Source: Streptomyces formicae (GTDB lineage: Bacteria; Actinomycetota; Actinomycetes; Streptomycetales; Streptomycetaceae). Taken from it: a stretch of DNA of 64,000 nt. Positions 9,803 through 19,653 of this stretch are shown one piece after another (position 1 is the first letter of the stretch; the number at the start of each line of letters is the position of its first letter). Where the stretch lies: positions 8,410,001 to 8,474,000 of the forward strand of contig NZ_CP022685.1 of assembly GCF_002556545.1 (NCBI RefSeq), given 5' to 3'. Position numbers and translations under genes: made by a program. The notes beneath the pieces are model-generated. The model worked only from the letters and a program-made list of their open reading frames with translations. It ran no database searches and was not told the DNA's origin.

Positions 9803-10571
9803 CACCGCATCCACCGTAGGCGGACTGCGCCACGTAGAGCACGTGATGGGGACGGTCTTCACCTTCGACATCCGTGACGAGCCCACCCTCGCTATCCACC
9901 GCGCTCTCTCCCAGGCCGTACGTCACCTCCACCGAGTGGACGCCGTGTTCTCCACTTACCGGTCCGACAGCCACATCAGCCGCCTCGATCGCGGCGACAT
10001 CCGCCTCGCCGACTGCCCGCCCGAAGTCGGCGAAGTCCTGTCCCTGTGTGCCCGGGCCACTCACGACAGCGACGGCTACTTCAGCATCGTCCCCGCCGGC
10101 CACCTCGACCCCTCCGGTCTCGTCAAGGGCTGGGCGGCTGAGACCGCGTCCCACATCCTCCTCGATGCCGGTGCCCGGCACACCTGCGTCAACGGCGGCG
10201 GCGACATCCAACTGCGCGGCAGGCCGGCCGCCGGTGCTCCGTGGCGCATCGGTATCGCCCACCCGTTGCGGCCCGGCGAACTCGCCACGGTCATCGCCGC
10301 CCACCATGATCTGGCCGTCGCCACCTCGGGCACCGCCGAACGCGGCGCACACGTCCTCGCCCCGCGCGACGGCACGCCCGTCACCACGTTGGCGTCCCTC
10401 ACCGTCGTCGGACCGCGGTTGACCATGGCCGACGCCTACGCCACCGCGGCCTTCGCACGGGGCGAGGACGCCCGGGACTGGCTGGAGAGCCTGCCCGACC
10501 ACGAAGCTCTCGCCATCCTGCCGGACGGCCGGCAATGGCGGACCTCGGGATTCCATCGCCACGGATCCTGA
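9795..10571 (+). CDS. apbE: FAD:protein FMN transferase ApbE
   Basis: The product has 258 residues, slightly short for the family. ApbE covalently attaches FMN from FAD to threonine in FMN-binding domains. Family features: HVMGTVFTFDI at the start, LDPSGLVKGWAAE in the middle, CVNGGGDIQLRG for flavin/Mg binding, and VATSGTAERGAHV. It has no signal peptide or lipobox, unlike many ApbE proteins, so it may work in the cytoplasm or be incompletely exported. The immediately upstream FMN-binding protein is the obvious substrate. Confidence 0.94.
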   Translation: MPDTASTVGGLRHVEHVMGTVFTFDIRDEPTLAIHRALSQAVRHLHRVDAVFSTYRSDSHISRLDRGDIRLADCPPEVGEVLSLCARATHDSDGYFSIVPAGHLDPSGLVKGWAAETASHILLDAGARHTCVNGGGDIQLRGRPAAGAPWRIGIAHPLRPGELATVIAAHHDLAVATSGTAERGAHVLAPRDGTPVTTLASLTVVGPRLTMADAYATAAFARGEDARDWLESLPDHEALAILPDGRQWRTSGFHRHGS

Positions 10572-10994
10572 CGCGGGAGACATTCGAGGCCGCCGAGCGA
10601 TCGCTGAGCTGCTCGGGAGCCGCGGGGTGTGTCTCCGGAACGGCCGGGGCCGCCGCCCCTGGCCGGAAGGAGCGAGAACGGGCCTCTAACCAGGCATTTT
10701 GTAGCGCAGGTTGAGGATCTCGATTCCTGTCTAGGTGGGCCTCTTTCTGGGTGTTTCCCAGTGTTCCTGGCCGCTGCTGGCCATGCGTTGGTCACGCGTG
10801 GCCAACGCGCGACCAATCAGGGGACTGACCTCTCTATTCCTTTCACCTGAGCTGACGTGGGGGCCTGCCCGGAGCGAGCTGCCAGGAGCGGGTTGAGCGG
10901 TCAGCCCTCACATCATCTCCACGGTGCTGAAGCCGCATCGGGAAATAGAGCCGCACCTGCTCGACGTTGTCCATCTTCTAGTCGAGGAGGGGTG
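10572..10994. other. Gene-free stretch of 423 bp
   Basis: No convincing coding sequence is seen. It contains an inverted repeat GCGTTGG (10785-10791) / CCAACGC (10802-10808) and the pieces GCAGGTT (10706-10712) and TCCTGTC (10725-10731), which recall the T-arm of the tRNA-Pro remnant at 33.84 kb but are separated by unrelated bases. It marks the transition from the ordered reductase operon to the patchwork region. Confidence 0.5.
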
Positions 10995-11516
10995 GTGTCG
11001 AGCCTGAAGCTGTTCAATACCAAGAGCGGCGTTACTGAAGTCATGCCGCAGCTTGCTGATGTCGAGGCAGATGTGCATGACCTCATCGAGGCGCACATGG
11101 AGACGATGCTGGGTGTTACGTTCCTCGCGAGTGAGTACGTGATCGACTGCACCGATGGTGGGCGGATCGACTCGCTGGGCCTCGACGAGAACGGGGCGCC
11201 CGTGATCGTCGAGTACAAGCGTGGCACCGACGCGGGCGTGATCAACCAGGGGCTGTACTACATGGCCTGGCTGACGAGCCACAAGCACGCCTTCCAGAAC
11301 CTGGTCCGCGACCGGCTCGGGGCGACGGCCGCATCCCAGATCCTGTGGAGCGCACCCCGGCTGGTCTGCGTGGCCGGTGATTTCACCCGCTACGACGCCC
11401 GCGCCGTACGCGAGCACCGGCGCTCGATCGACCTGGTCCGCTACCGGTACTTCGGCAACGACCACTTCGTTCTTGAGACCGTGGCCTCCGTCAGCGGCGC
11501 CTCGGATCAGGCTTAA
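10995..11516 (+). CDS. PDDEXK nuclease-like protein (N-terminal half of a DUF5655-type protein), probably truncated
   Basis: The product has 173 residues from GTG 10995 (GTG 10992 is also in frame), following GAGGAGG. The segment GRIDSLGLDENGAPVIVEYK shows the D...ExK pattern of PDDEXK nucleases and is followed by NQGLYYMAWL, typical of the NucS-like N-terminal domain of DUF5655 proteins. Those proteins usually continue for another 100 or more residues with a C-terminal domain. Here the gene stops right at the terminal sequence of an IS5 remnant (11517), so the C-terminal domain was probably lost by IS insertion. The function is unknown; it is likely nucleic-acid related. Confidence 0.65.
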   Translation: MSSLKLFNTKSGVTEVMPQLADVEADVHDLIEAHMETMLGVTFLASEYVIDCTDGGRIDSLGLDENGAPVIVEYKRGTDAGVINQGLYYMAWLTSHKHAFQNLVRDRLGATAASQILWSAPRLVCVAGDFTRYDARAVREHRRSIDLVRYRYFGNDHFVLETVASVSGASDQA

Positions 11517-11847
11517 GGGCTGTCCCGTAAATGATCTCGGATTCGCCTCGGGCATGGCTGATCACGGCGAAGCCCGTTGATCTATCCTGCGAGGGCGAGG
11601 TTGTGCATCCGGGCGATGCCGAGCATGGCCTGGTGGGCGCCGTCGCCTCTGAGGCGGCAGTCGCGGAGGATCTTCCAGGCCTTTATGCGGGCGAAGACAC
11701 GCTCGACCCGAGCTCGGACCTGCCTGTGCGACCTGTTGCGGTCCTCTTTCCAGACGGGAAGCTCGGCCTTGTCGCGCTTGCGGCGGTGCGGGATGACTAG
11801 TCCAGAGCCCGGGTAGCCGCCGTCGGCGATCGTGGTGGTATTGCCGA
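11517..11847 (-). pseudogene. IS5-family transposase C-terminal remnant with IS end
   Basis: Reading leftward, residues equivalent to the end of an IS5-family DDE transposase are clear: TIADGGYPGSGLVIPHRR, then RVERVFARIKAWKILRDC and AMLGIARMHNLALAG, ending at stop 11582. The start, catalytic N-terminal half and other IS end are missing. The outer edge GGGCTGTCCCGTAAATGATC at 11517-11536 looks like the terminal repeat of this IS group. The element is dead. Confidence 0.85.
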
Positions 11848-12230
11848 CACTCGCCGCCCTCGATCCCGGCCAGGACGCGGGGCGGGGGCGGCGGTGAGCC
11901 GGCGCCGCTGGCACCTCGACTTCCCCCTGCTCTCCGGCGGCACCGAGGTGCACCCCGTGTTCGGCTGAGAGGCAGCCGTCGCCTGTCTCCTCGCTCACGG
12001 CACAAACATGGCGGTAGGCCGTTGCTGGGGTGTCTCGGACGCCCCAGCAACGGCCCGGGATGAGCGCCGCCAGCCCGGCCTCAGGCTCTCGCCCGGAAGA
12101 GCCGGATCAGGAAAGCCTGCCGGCAATCTCCCTCTCGGTAATCCTCGCGGTCACACCCTTACGCCTCACTACCGGAAGGGAGCGACGTCAGTGCGGACGG
12201 CGAGCTGCCACCGTGCTCCCCGGAAGTGCG
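11848..12230. other. Gene-free junction region with hairpin
   Basis: No intact gene is seen. On the plus strand 11893-11969 reads as a short C-terminal-like peptide (RRRWHLDFPLLSGGTEVHP...) ending in TGA, which may be the tail of a lost gene; its family was not recognised. A strong hairpin at 12017-12055 is listed separately. Confidence 0.4.
12017..12055. terminator. Perfect 14-bp stem-loop, probable terminator
   Basis: GGCCGTTGCTGGGG (12017-12030) pairs perfectly with CCCCAGCAACGGCC (12042-12055) around an 11-nt loop. It lies about 175 bp beyond the 3' end of the leftward repeat-protein gene and has no T-run, as is common in Streptomyces. It could end that transcript, or be left over from the lost neighbouring gene. 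Confidence 0.6.
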
Positions 12231-14708
<2,478 letters not shown>

Positions 14709-14810
14709 AGGACTCTCCCTAGAAGATGTGTAGACGTAGGCGCCGCGTGGCGCGCCCAGGGCAGGTTTGCGCCACGCAGCTTCAAGGGGGCTGCTAAGCC
14801 CTTGATCAGG

Positions 14811-15407
14811 TCAGCCGTTGATGGTGAAGGATCCATCGAAGGGGGCGGACTTCAGGCCGCCGAAGAAGGACTGTGCGGCGCAGTTGACGCCTTCCTTGAA
14901 CAGGTCGACACGGAACTTGCCGTGTACCTGCGCGCCCACGTAGGCGCCGTCGGTGACGCTGCCATCGACGGTGGCCTCGTTGAACATCTGGCCGGAGATG
15001 GTGATCGACAGGGTGCTGCGCAGGGTCTTGCCGTTGGTGGTCTTCCACTCGATGGTTCCCGAGCCCGGGGTGGGAACGTCACCGCCGCCGACCACGCAGG
15101 ACATCGGGGCGTTGAACGAGCCGTTGAACCGCGCCGTGGCGATCTCGCTGCCGCCCGGGGTCACTCCCGTACACGAGCGGTCCTGGCCCCTGTACTGCAC
15201 GTTGGTGTCCCGGGGAGCGGGGATCGGCAGCAGGCCGGGGGAGAAGGACGCCTGCCCGCCGGCCTGGCAGGAGACGCTCGCCGCCGCAGCGAGTTGCGGG
15301 GTGAGGGCCTCGGCGGGAGCCGCCAGAAGAACGGTGCTCACCGCGGCGGTCGCCACCGTGGTGGCGCAGCGGTGGGACAGGAGCTGGAGCGAGGGGGAGA
15401 TGGACAC
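14811..15407 (-). CDS. Secreted protein of unknown function
   Basis: The product has 198 residues from GTG 15407, chosen because GGAGG lies six bases upstream; the frame extends to 15446 without a ribosome site. Residues 1-33 form a signal peptide (basic LLSHRC, hydrophobic TVATAAVSTVLLAAP, cleavage near AEA). The mature part has four well-placed cysteines (SCQAG, RSCTG, MSCVVG, VNCAAQ), likely two disulfides, and alternating polar/hydrophobic beta-type sequence ending in SFTING. It lies 102 bp upstream of the repeat-protein gene on the same strand and may be co-transcribed with it. The family was not recognised, though such small secreted beta proteins are common in Streptomyces. Confidence 0.8.
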   Translation of the reverse strand: MSISPSLQLLSHRCATTVATAAVSTVLLAAPAEALTPQLAAAASVSCQAGGQASFSPGLLPIPAPRDTNVQYRGQDRSCTGVTPGGSEIATARFNGSFNAPMSCVVGGGDVPTPGSGTIEWKTTNGKTLRSTLSITISGQMFNEATVDGSVTDGAYVGAQVHGKFRVDLFKEGVNCAAQSFFGGLKSAPFDGSFTING

Positions 15408-15759
15408 AGAGTTCCTCCGAGAAGAGAAAGAGGGGTTGGGTGCCACACATGAAATCTTCGGTGCGCAGCGTGATCAACTCCTCTCTTTGTGTCTTCACTC
15501 TCCTGGCCGCAAGGGGAACGATTCAGCTCGGCGTGTTACCCATAATCTGGTTTGCAGCCGGAAGGACAGGCCAACACCGATGCTGCACAGCCATCGCAAC
15601 TTGTTTGTCTTTCAAATTGCGTTCGCAGGTTGCCGCGCCGAGTTTCTCAATTCTTCACCGGAAAGAACCTGCGCCCTACATCAGGTGAAACGGTTTACCA
15701 CGGCCGCCGACATGCCGGCGAAGACCCCGAAGGGCGAGAGCGCCGCCATGCGCGACTGA
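15408..15759. other. Gene-free stretch, A/T-richer than the surroundings
   Basis: It holds the upstream region of the secreted-protein gene. No open frame with coding character was found. Runs such as TTGTTTGTCTTTCAAATTGC (about 15600-15620) are A/T-rich for this genome and could carry promoters. Confidence 0.4.
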
Positions 15760-15897
15760 GTGCTGCAAGGGCACGTATGGACCACGGTCCTGAACGAGGC
15801 CGGATTCACCGGGATTCACGTCGAGGAGCTGCCCGCCGACACGGGTCCCAGGGCCGCCGCCACCTTCCTGATCGATGCCAAGCGTCCCGCCGTTTGA
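15760..15897 (+). pseudogene. 3' remnant, possibly of a SAM-dependent methyltransferase
   Basis: A 45-codon frame starting GTG 15760 and ending TGA 15897 reads LNEAGFTGIHVEELPADTG and ends in a beta-type segment (AAATFLIDAKRP). That pattern resembles the C-terminal strand pair of class I methyltransferases. No ribosome site precedes it and no N-terminal part is present, so it looks like a gene tail. The family assignment is tentative. Confidence 0.3.
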
Positions 15898-15975
15898 GGA
15901 ACCCGGGCGCAGACGCCTCGGCCCCGGCACCATTCTCCTCCCTCTGGCGCCGGGGCCGGGGCATGTCCGGGCTTA

Positions 15976-17061
15976 CTGAGCGTTTCGCCCTGGGTTTTAT
16001 GTTTGGTCCCGTGGGGTCAGGTTCCGCGCCAGTTTGGAGTGGCTTCGCCGGTGAGGCGACGGGCCATGAGGTCGATCATCGCGAGGTGGATCATGGCTTC
16101 GGAGCGGTGCGGGTGCCGTTCGTAGTCGCGGGCGAGTCTGCGGTGGTGCATGAGCCAGCCGATGCTGCGTTCGATGGTCCACCGTCTTGGGATGATGGTG
16201 AACCCTTTGGCGCCCGGCGGGCGTTGGACGGGGTGGACGTCGATGCCCAGGCGGGCGCCGTGGTCGATGGCGGTGGTGCGGTAGCCGGCGTCCACCCAGG
16301 CCTTGCGCATGCGGGGGTGGGCCGCGGCGATGCGGGACAGCAAGGCCCGGCTGGCCGCGGTGTCGGAGACGCTCGCCGCGGTGACCAGCACGGTCAGGAG
16401 CAGGCCGAGGGTGTCGCAGCCGAGGTGGCGCTTGCGGCCGATGATCCGCTTCCCGGCGTCGGTGCCCTGGTCGGCGCGGTGCACGTTGGCGGAGGTCTTG
16501 ATGCTCTGCGAGTCCAGCACGGCCGAGGGCTCGGGATCGTGGCCTTCGGCCTGCCGGACCAGCCCCCGCAGCAACCCGGTGAGCTGGTTGAAGACGCCAT
16601 CCTCCTGCCAGCAGGCGAAGTAGTGATAGCTCGTGGGCCACGGTGGGAAGTCGTGGGGCAGGTAGCGCCAGGGAATTCCGGTGCGGTCCACGTAGAGCAC
16701 TGCGTTCATCAGGGAACGCAGGTCGTGTTCGGGCGGGCGACCGATGTCCAGGCCGCGTCCGCGGCGCTCGTTGCGCCAGGCGGATAACACCGGTTCGATC
16801 AACTCCCAGCGATCGTCGGACAGGTCGCTGGGGTAGCCGCCGGACGGAGTTATGTTTCCGATGTACCGCGCGGCCGTCGACCTGACCAGCGGGCAAAAGC
16901 CCCCCGGGACGTGGTGTTTTGGGATGAGACAGGAGGTGCCGGAATGAAACAGCCCTCGCCCGCCACGGCACTGGCTGGCCTACTCCTGGGGCACTCCCGT
17001 CACAGGGCTCCGGGGCCCATGAATGCCCGCATTCCGGAGCGAGACCGGGCGAAACGCTCAG
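15976..17061 (-). mobile_element. IS5-type insertion sequence, about 1.1 kb, flanked by perfect 15-bp inverted repeats
   Basis: CTGAGCGTTTCGCCC at 15976-15990 recurs inverted at 17047-17061 and brackets the transposase gene. No clear target duplication is visible beside the repeats. About 190 bp between the transposase 5' end and the right repeat have no assigned role, so the true right end could lie further in. Confidence 0.65.
16017..16853 (-). CDS. IS5-family transposase, start codon apparently changed to ATA
   Basis: The product has about 278 residues. Typical family sequence is present: YPSDLSDDRWELIEPVLSAW at the N-terminus, AVLDSQSIKTSANVH (first catalytic Asp), AWVDAGYRTT (second Asp), and RWTIERSIGWLMHHRRLARD (Glu), ending LMARRLTGEATPNW. 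Relatives start a few residues before YPSDLSD; here the matching codon at 16851-16853 reads ATA and there is no ATG or GTG in frame nearby. The first usable start is TTG 16802, which drops the conserved N-terminus. The enzyme is otherwise full length. Confidence 0.88.
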   Translation of the reverse strand: MTPSGGYPSDLSDDRWELIEPVLSAWRNERRGRGLDIGRPPEHDLRSLMNAVLYVDRTGIPWRYLPHDFPPWPTSYHYFACWQEDGVFNQLTGLLRGLVRQAEGHDPEPSAVLDSQSIKTSANVHRADQGTDAGKRIIGRKRHLGCDTLGLLLTVLVTAASVSDTAASRALLSRIAAAHPRMRKAWVDAGYRTTAIDHGARLGIDVHPVQRPPGAKGFTIIPRRWTIERSIGWLMHHRRLARDYERHPHRSEAMIHLAMIDLMARRLTGEATPNWRGT

Positions 17062-17128
17062 CAGTCCGGAGCAGGCCGCTGCCCAGGCAGGGGAGGACGG
17101 CATCCCTCTGCCCGCTCTCAGCCGTCTG

Positions 17129-17443
17129 ATGGGTCCTGATGCGCAGCTGACGCTCTCACCCTCGAAACGCAACGTGATCTGGGCCGTTGAAGAGAGCCCC
17201 GGACGCTGGGGCGTCACCGAGGTCGCCCCTCTTACGTTGATCGCCCGGGTGTCCTGGACGAACTTCGATGATCAACTCCGGGCCGAGGTGAAGCCCGTCC
17301 TCGCTGCAGTCCTGCCAGCCGATCCCGAAGGCGCTCTCGCCATGATCGCGCAGCACCTCAACAAGGCGGACGAATGGGTGAGCCTCCTCCACGCCATCCG
17401 GGAGGATCTGTCACCGCCCGACCGTGATCCGCTGATCTCTTAG
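17129..17443 (+). CDS. Hypothetical protein, possibly 5'-truncated by the IS
   Basis: The product has 104 residues from ATG 17129. The composition looks coding (NVIWAVEESPGRWGVTEVAP, DDQLRAEVKPVLAAVLP, LNKADEWVSLLHAIREDL). No ribosome site precedes this ATG, while the same frame stays open leftward through PEQAAAQAGEDGIPLPALSR to the IS border at 17062 with no other start. So the gene probably began further left and was cut by the insertion. No domain was recognised. Confidence 0.5.
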   Translation: MGPDAQLTLSPSKRNVIWAVEESPGRWGVTEVAPLTLIARVSWTNFDDQLRAEVKPVLAAVLPADPEGALAMIAQHLNKADEWVSLLHAIREDLSPPDRDPLIS

Positions 17444-17562
17444 GGGCAAGTCACTCACGAGCTCTTGCCGGGTGCCAGAACGGCGCTGCGCCGGATCCGA
17501 CGCGGCACGCACGGCTCACCACACAGCTACCGCGCCCCGCCCACCAGCAGAAAGAACCACTC

Positions 17563-17970
17563 GTGCCCAGTTACACCTACCCCTGCCCGCTGCGCTGGGC
17601 TGACGCCGACGCGTACGGGCACATCAACAACGCCATGTTCCTCCGGTACATGGAGGAAGCGCGGACGAGGATGTTCCGCGAGGTGCTGGCAGAGGACGAG
17701 GCCGGCCGCCGTCGGCACGCGTTCGTCGTGAGCCGCGCCAGCCTCGACTTCCGAGCCCCTTTGCACTACCGCGAAGACCCGGTCGACGTGCACGTCCGGG
17801 TGGCGCAGAGCAGAGCGGTCTCCTTCGAGCTGACGTACGAGATCCGGGATGCCGACCAGCTGTACGCCGACGGCGCGACCACCATCGTCGCCTACAATCT
17901 GGACACCGGACGGCCCCGCCGCCTCACTGACACCGAGCTGGCGTTTCTGGACCGCTGCACCGAGCACTGA
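17563..17970 (+). CDS. Acyl-CoA thioesterase, hot-dog fold (4HBT family)
   Basis: The product has 135 residues, standard for the family. The N-terminal signature RWADADAYGHINNAMFLRY contains the Asp and the HINN segment used by YbgC/4-hydroxybenzoyl-CoA-type thioesterases; EEARTRMF follows on the central helix. The start is GTG 17563 after AGAAAG. It sits just upstream of a small membrane-protein frame and is convergent with the lanthipeptide operon. The substrate cannot be predicted. Confidence 0.88.
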   Translation: MPSYTYPCPLRWADADAYGHINNAMFLRYMEEARTRMFREVLAEDEAGRRRHAFVVSRASLDFRAPLHYREDPVDVHVRVAQSRAVSFELTYEIRDADQLYADGATTIVAYNLDTGRPRRLTDTELAFLDRCTEH

Positions 17971-17993
17971 GAACTGGTTCTCCCCGGAGCGCC

Positions 17994-18377
17994 ATGAGCA
18001 CCGCCGATCCCCGCACTCCTCGCGCCACAGCCCGGCGTACTCTCGCCCGCGGCCTCGCCCTCTCTCTGCCGCTTGCCGCGCTCGGCACCGGCGCCGCCCA
18101 CTTCCAGCACACACCCACTTCAAACCCCGTCATCGAGCCTTTGCTCCGTGGCCTTCAGACGGCGTGCGACGCCGCTGCAGCCCCGCTCCTCATCGCCGCC
18201 ATCCTGACCCTGCTCATCACCTCGGTCCGCTATCGGATCAAACTGCACGCCCCCGGCTCTGGCCCGCGACCTTTGCGCCTCGTGTTGCGGGGAGGCGGCG
18301 TCGCCTCCCCGCAACACCGGCGATCACATAAGTTCAAGCGCCGATCACCCCTTGCTCTCCGGCAGCGCGAGGACTAG
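17994..18377 (+). CDS. Small hypothetical membrane protein
   Basis: The product has 127 residues. Two hydrophobic segments (about 18-35 and 62-80) are visible. The frame runs straight through a strong terminator hairpin at 18282-18317 and overlaps the 3' end of the convergent methyltransferase gene, so its last 30 residues are doubtful and the gene as a whole is uncertain. Confidence 0.45.
   Translation: MSTADPRTPRATARRTLARGLALSLPLAALGTGAAHFQHTPTSNPVIEPLLRGLQTACDAAAAPLLIAAILTLLITSVRYRIKLHAPGSGPRPLRLVLRGGGVASPQHRRSHKFKRRSPLALRQRED
18282..18317. terminator. Bidirectional terminator, 16-bp perfect stem
   Basis: GTGTTGCGGGGAGGCG (18282-18297) pairs with CGCCTCCCCGCAACAC (18302-18317) around the tetraloop GCGT. 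It lies just beyond the 3' end of the leftward lanthipeptide operon (last stop 18345) and after the rightward thioesterase unit, as expected for a terminator serving both. Confidence 0.85.
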
Positions 18378-19574
18378 ACGGACATGCTCCTTTATGACCA
18401 CCAATCCCTCCGAGAGGTCGGTGGCCGAGGCTTTCGCCGAGTGCATGCTGACGGTCGGGCGTGCTCCGCGGTCGGCATCCCAGGCCCGGATGTCGACCAT
18501 CATGCGCTCAGCAAGGTGTTCCCCGTCCGGTCCGTGCCCGATCGCCCCGAGCTCCCACAACGGAGCCTCGCCCTCGACGCGTCGTGTGGTGAGGTAGGTC
18601 AGCGATCCGTCCTGGACGAGCGCCGGGCCGTACACCTTTGCCTTCGCGGGCGTGCACAGCCCGGAGTCGAAGGCGCTTTGGTCCGCCCTGATCCCGCATG
18701 TGCCTGGCTCGGTTGCGGTCAGCCGCAGCCATACTCCGTCCCAGGACTCGTTCGGCCCCAACGTGACGCCTGTCCGCATCACGGATTTCGGGTAGTCAAG
18801 GACGCCGTGGAGTCGGCCCGGATCGATGTTCTGGTCCCTGTCCCAGCGGAGTGTGACGCTCTCGGCATCGTCGACCACGGCCGTCTTCTCGCCGCCTTGG
18901 CCAACCATGGGCACGAACCCGCACAGCTCGATCGACTCCGAGTGCCAGGTGTCGCCGTCGCGGACAAAGGCGACACTGCGGGACTGTCCCCGCCACCGCA
19001 TCGGTACCACCAGCCGTGCCCCGTCGGCGAACTGGGCGAGGAGGCCGGGCGGCAGGTCCCAGGGGCCGACGGTGAAGATGCCGCGCTGGTACGGGGCGTA
19101 CTCGAGCGCGCCGAACGCCCCGTCACGAGTGAGCACGATGACGTCGCCGTACCCGGTGTAGTCCAGACGGGAGCGGGCCTCGGTGGCCACCTCGGCGTTG
19201 CTGTCGAGGGTCACCACGCCTCCGCCAGGTCCGGTCAGAAGGCGCAGGAGGGCGGCGTTGTAGCCGGTTCCGGCCCCGGCTTCCAGGACGTTGTCGCCCT
19301 CGCGGACGGCGAGTTGGTCGAGCATCATCGCCATCACGGTCGGCTGGGTGGCGCAGCTCAGTGATGTCCCGTCCTCGAACCGTTTGGTGATCACGGTTCT
19401 GTTCGCGTAGGCCGTCTCCACGTCGCTGTCGGGGAGGAAGAGGTGGCGCGGCACCGTGCGGAGCGCCTCCTCCACGCGCGGATCGGTGGCGTGTCCGGCG
19501 GCGAGGATGTGGTCGACTAGGCGGTTGCGCAGCACTGCGGGGAAAGCGGGGGATTCGGCAGCTGTGTTGGTCAT
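18345..19574 (-). CDS. Protein-isoaspartate-type O-methyltransferase of the FxLD lanthipeptide system
   Basis: The product has 409 residues from ATG 19574, after AAGGA. The N-terminal part (about 10-230) is a PIMT-like SAM methyltransferase with DGTSLSCATQPTVMAMMLDQL and SAM motif LEAGAGTGYNAALL. The C-terminal extension of about 180 residues is characteristic of FxLD-system methyltransferases. Related enzymes in class I lanthipeptide clusters methylate an Asp side chain, leading to isoaspartate or a succinimide. The precursor here has Asp residues among its cysteines. It is the last gene of the leftward operon. Confidence 0.92.
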   Translation of the reverse strand: MTNTAAESPAFPAVLRNRLVDHILAAGHATDPRVEEALRTVPRHLFLPDSDVETAYANRTVITKRFEDGTSLSCATQPTVMAMMLDQLAVREGDNVLEAGAGTGYNAALLRLLTGPGGGVVTLDSNAEVATEARSRLDYTGYGDVIVLTRDGAFGALEYAPYQRGIFTVGPWDLPPGLLAQFADGARLVVPMRWRGQSRSVAFVRDGDTWHSESIELCGFVPMVGQGGEKTAVVDDAESVTLRWDRDQNIDPGRLHGVLDYPKSVMRTGVTLGPNESWDGVWLRLTATEPGTCGIRADQSAFDSGLCTPAKAKVYGPALVQDGSLTYLTTRRVEGEAPLWELGAIGHGPDGEHLAERMMVDIRAWDADRGARPTVSMHSAKASATDLSEGLVVIKEHVRLVLALPESKG

Positions 19575-19653
19575 CGGAGTCCTTGAAGCGAGGGCCGTCA
19601 TCGTGTGGCAGCGGCGGAGTGAGAGCAGTGACCGGGAGAGTGGGCGCGGCGGG

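Noticed and set aside
10701..10735. Second tRNA-Pro-like attachment site (GCAGGTT ... TCCTGTC) matching the scar at 33.84 kb
   Set aside because: Only two 7-mers agree, with 12 unrelated bases in place of the T-loop; chance is likely. The region gives no tRNA fold.
15997..17217. 406-residue minus-strand frame over the IS
   Set aside because: It is a shifted frame of the transposase; the 16017-16853 frame carries all the conserved transposase text.
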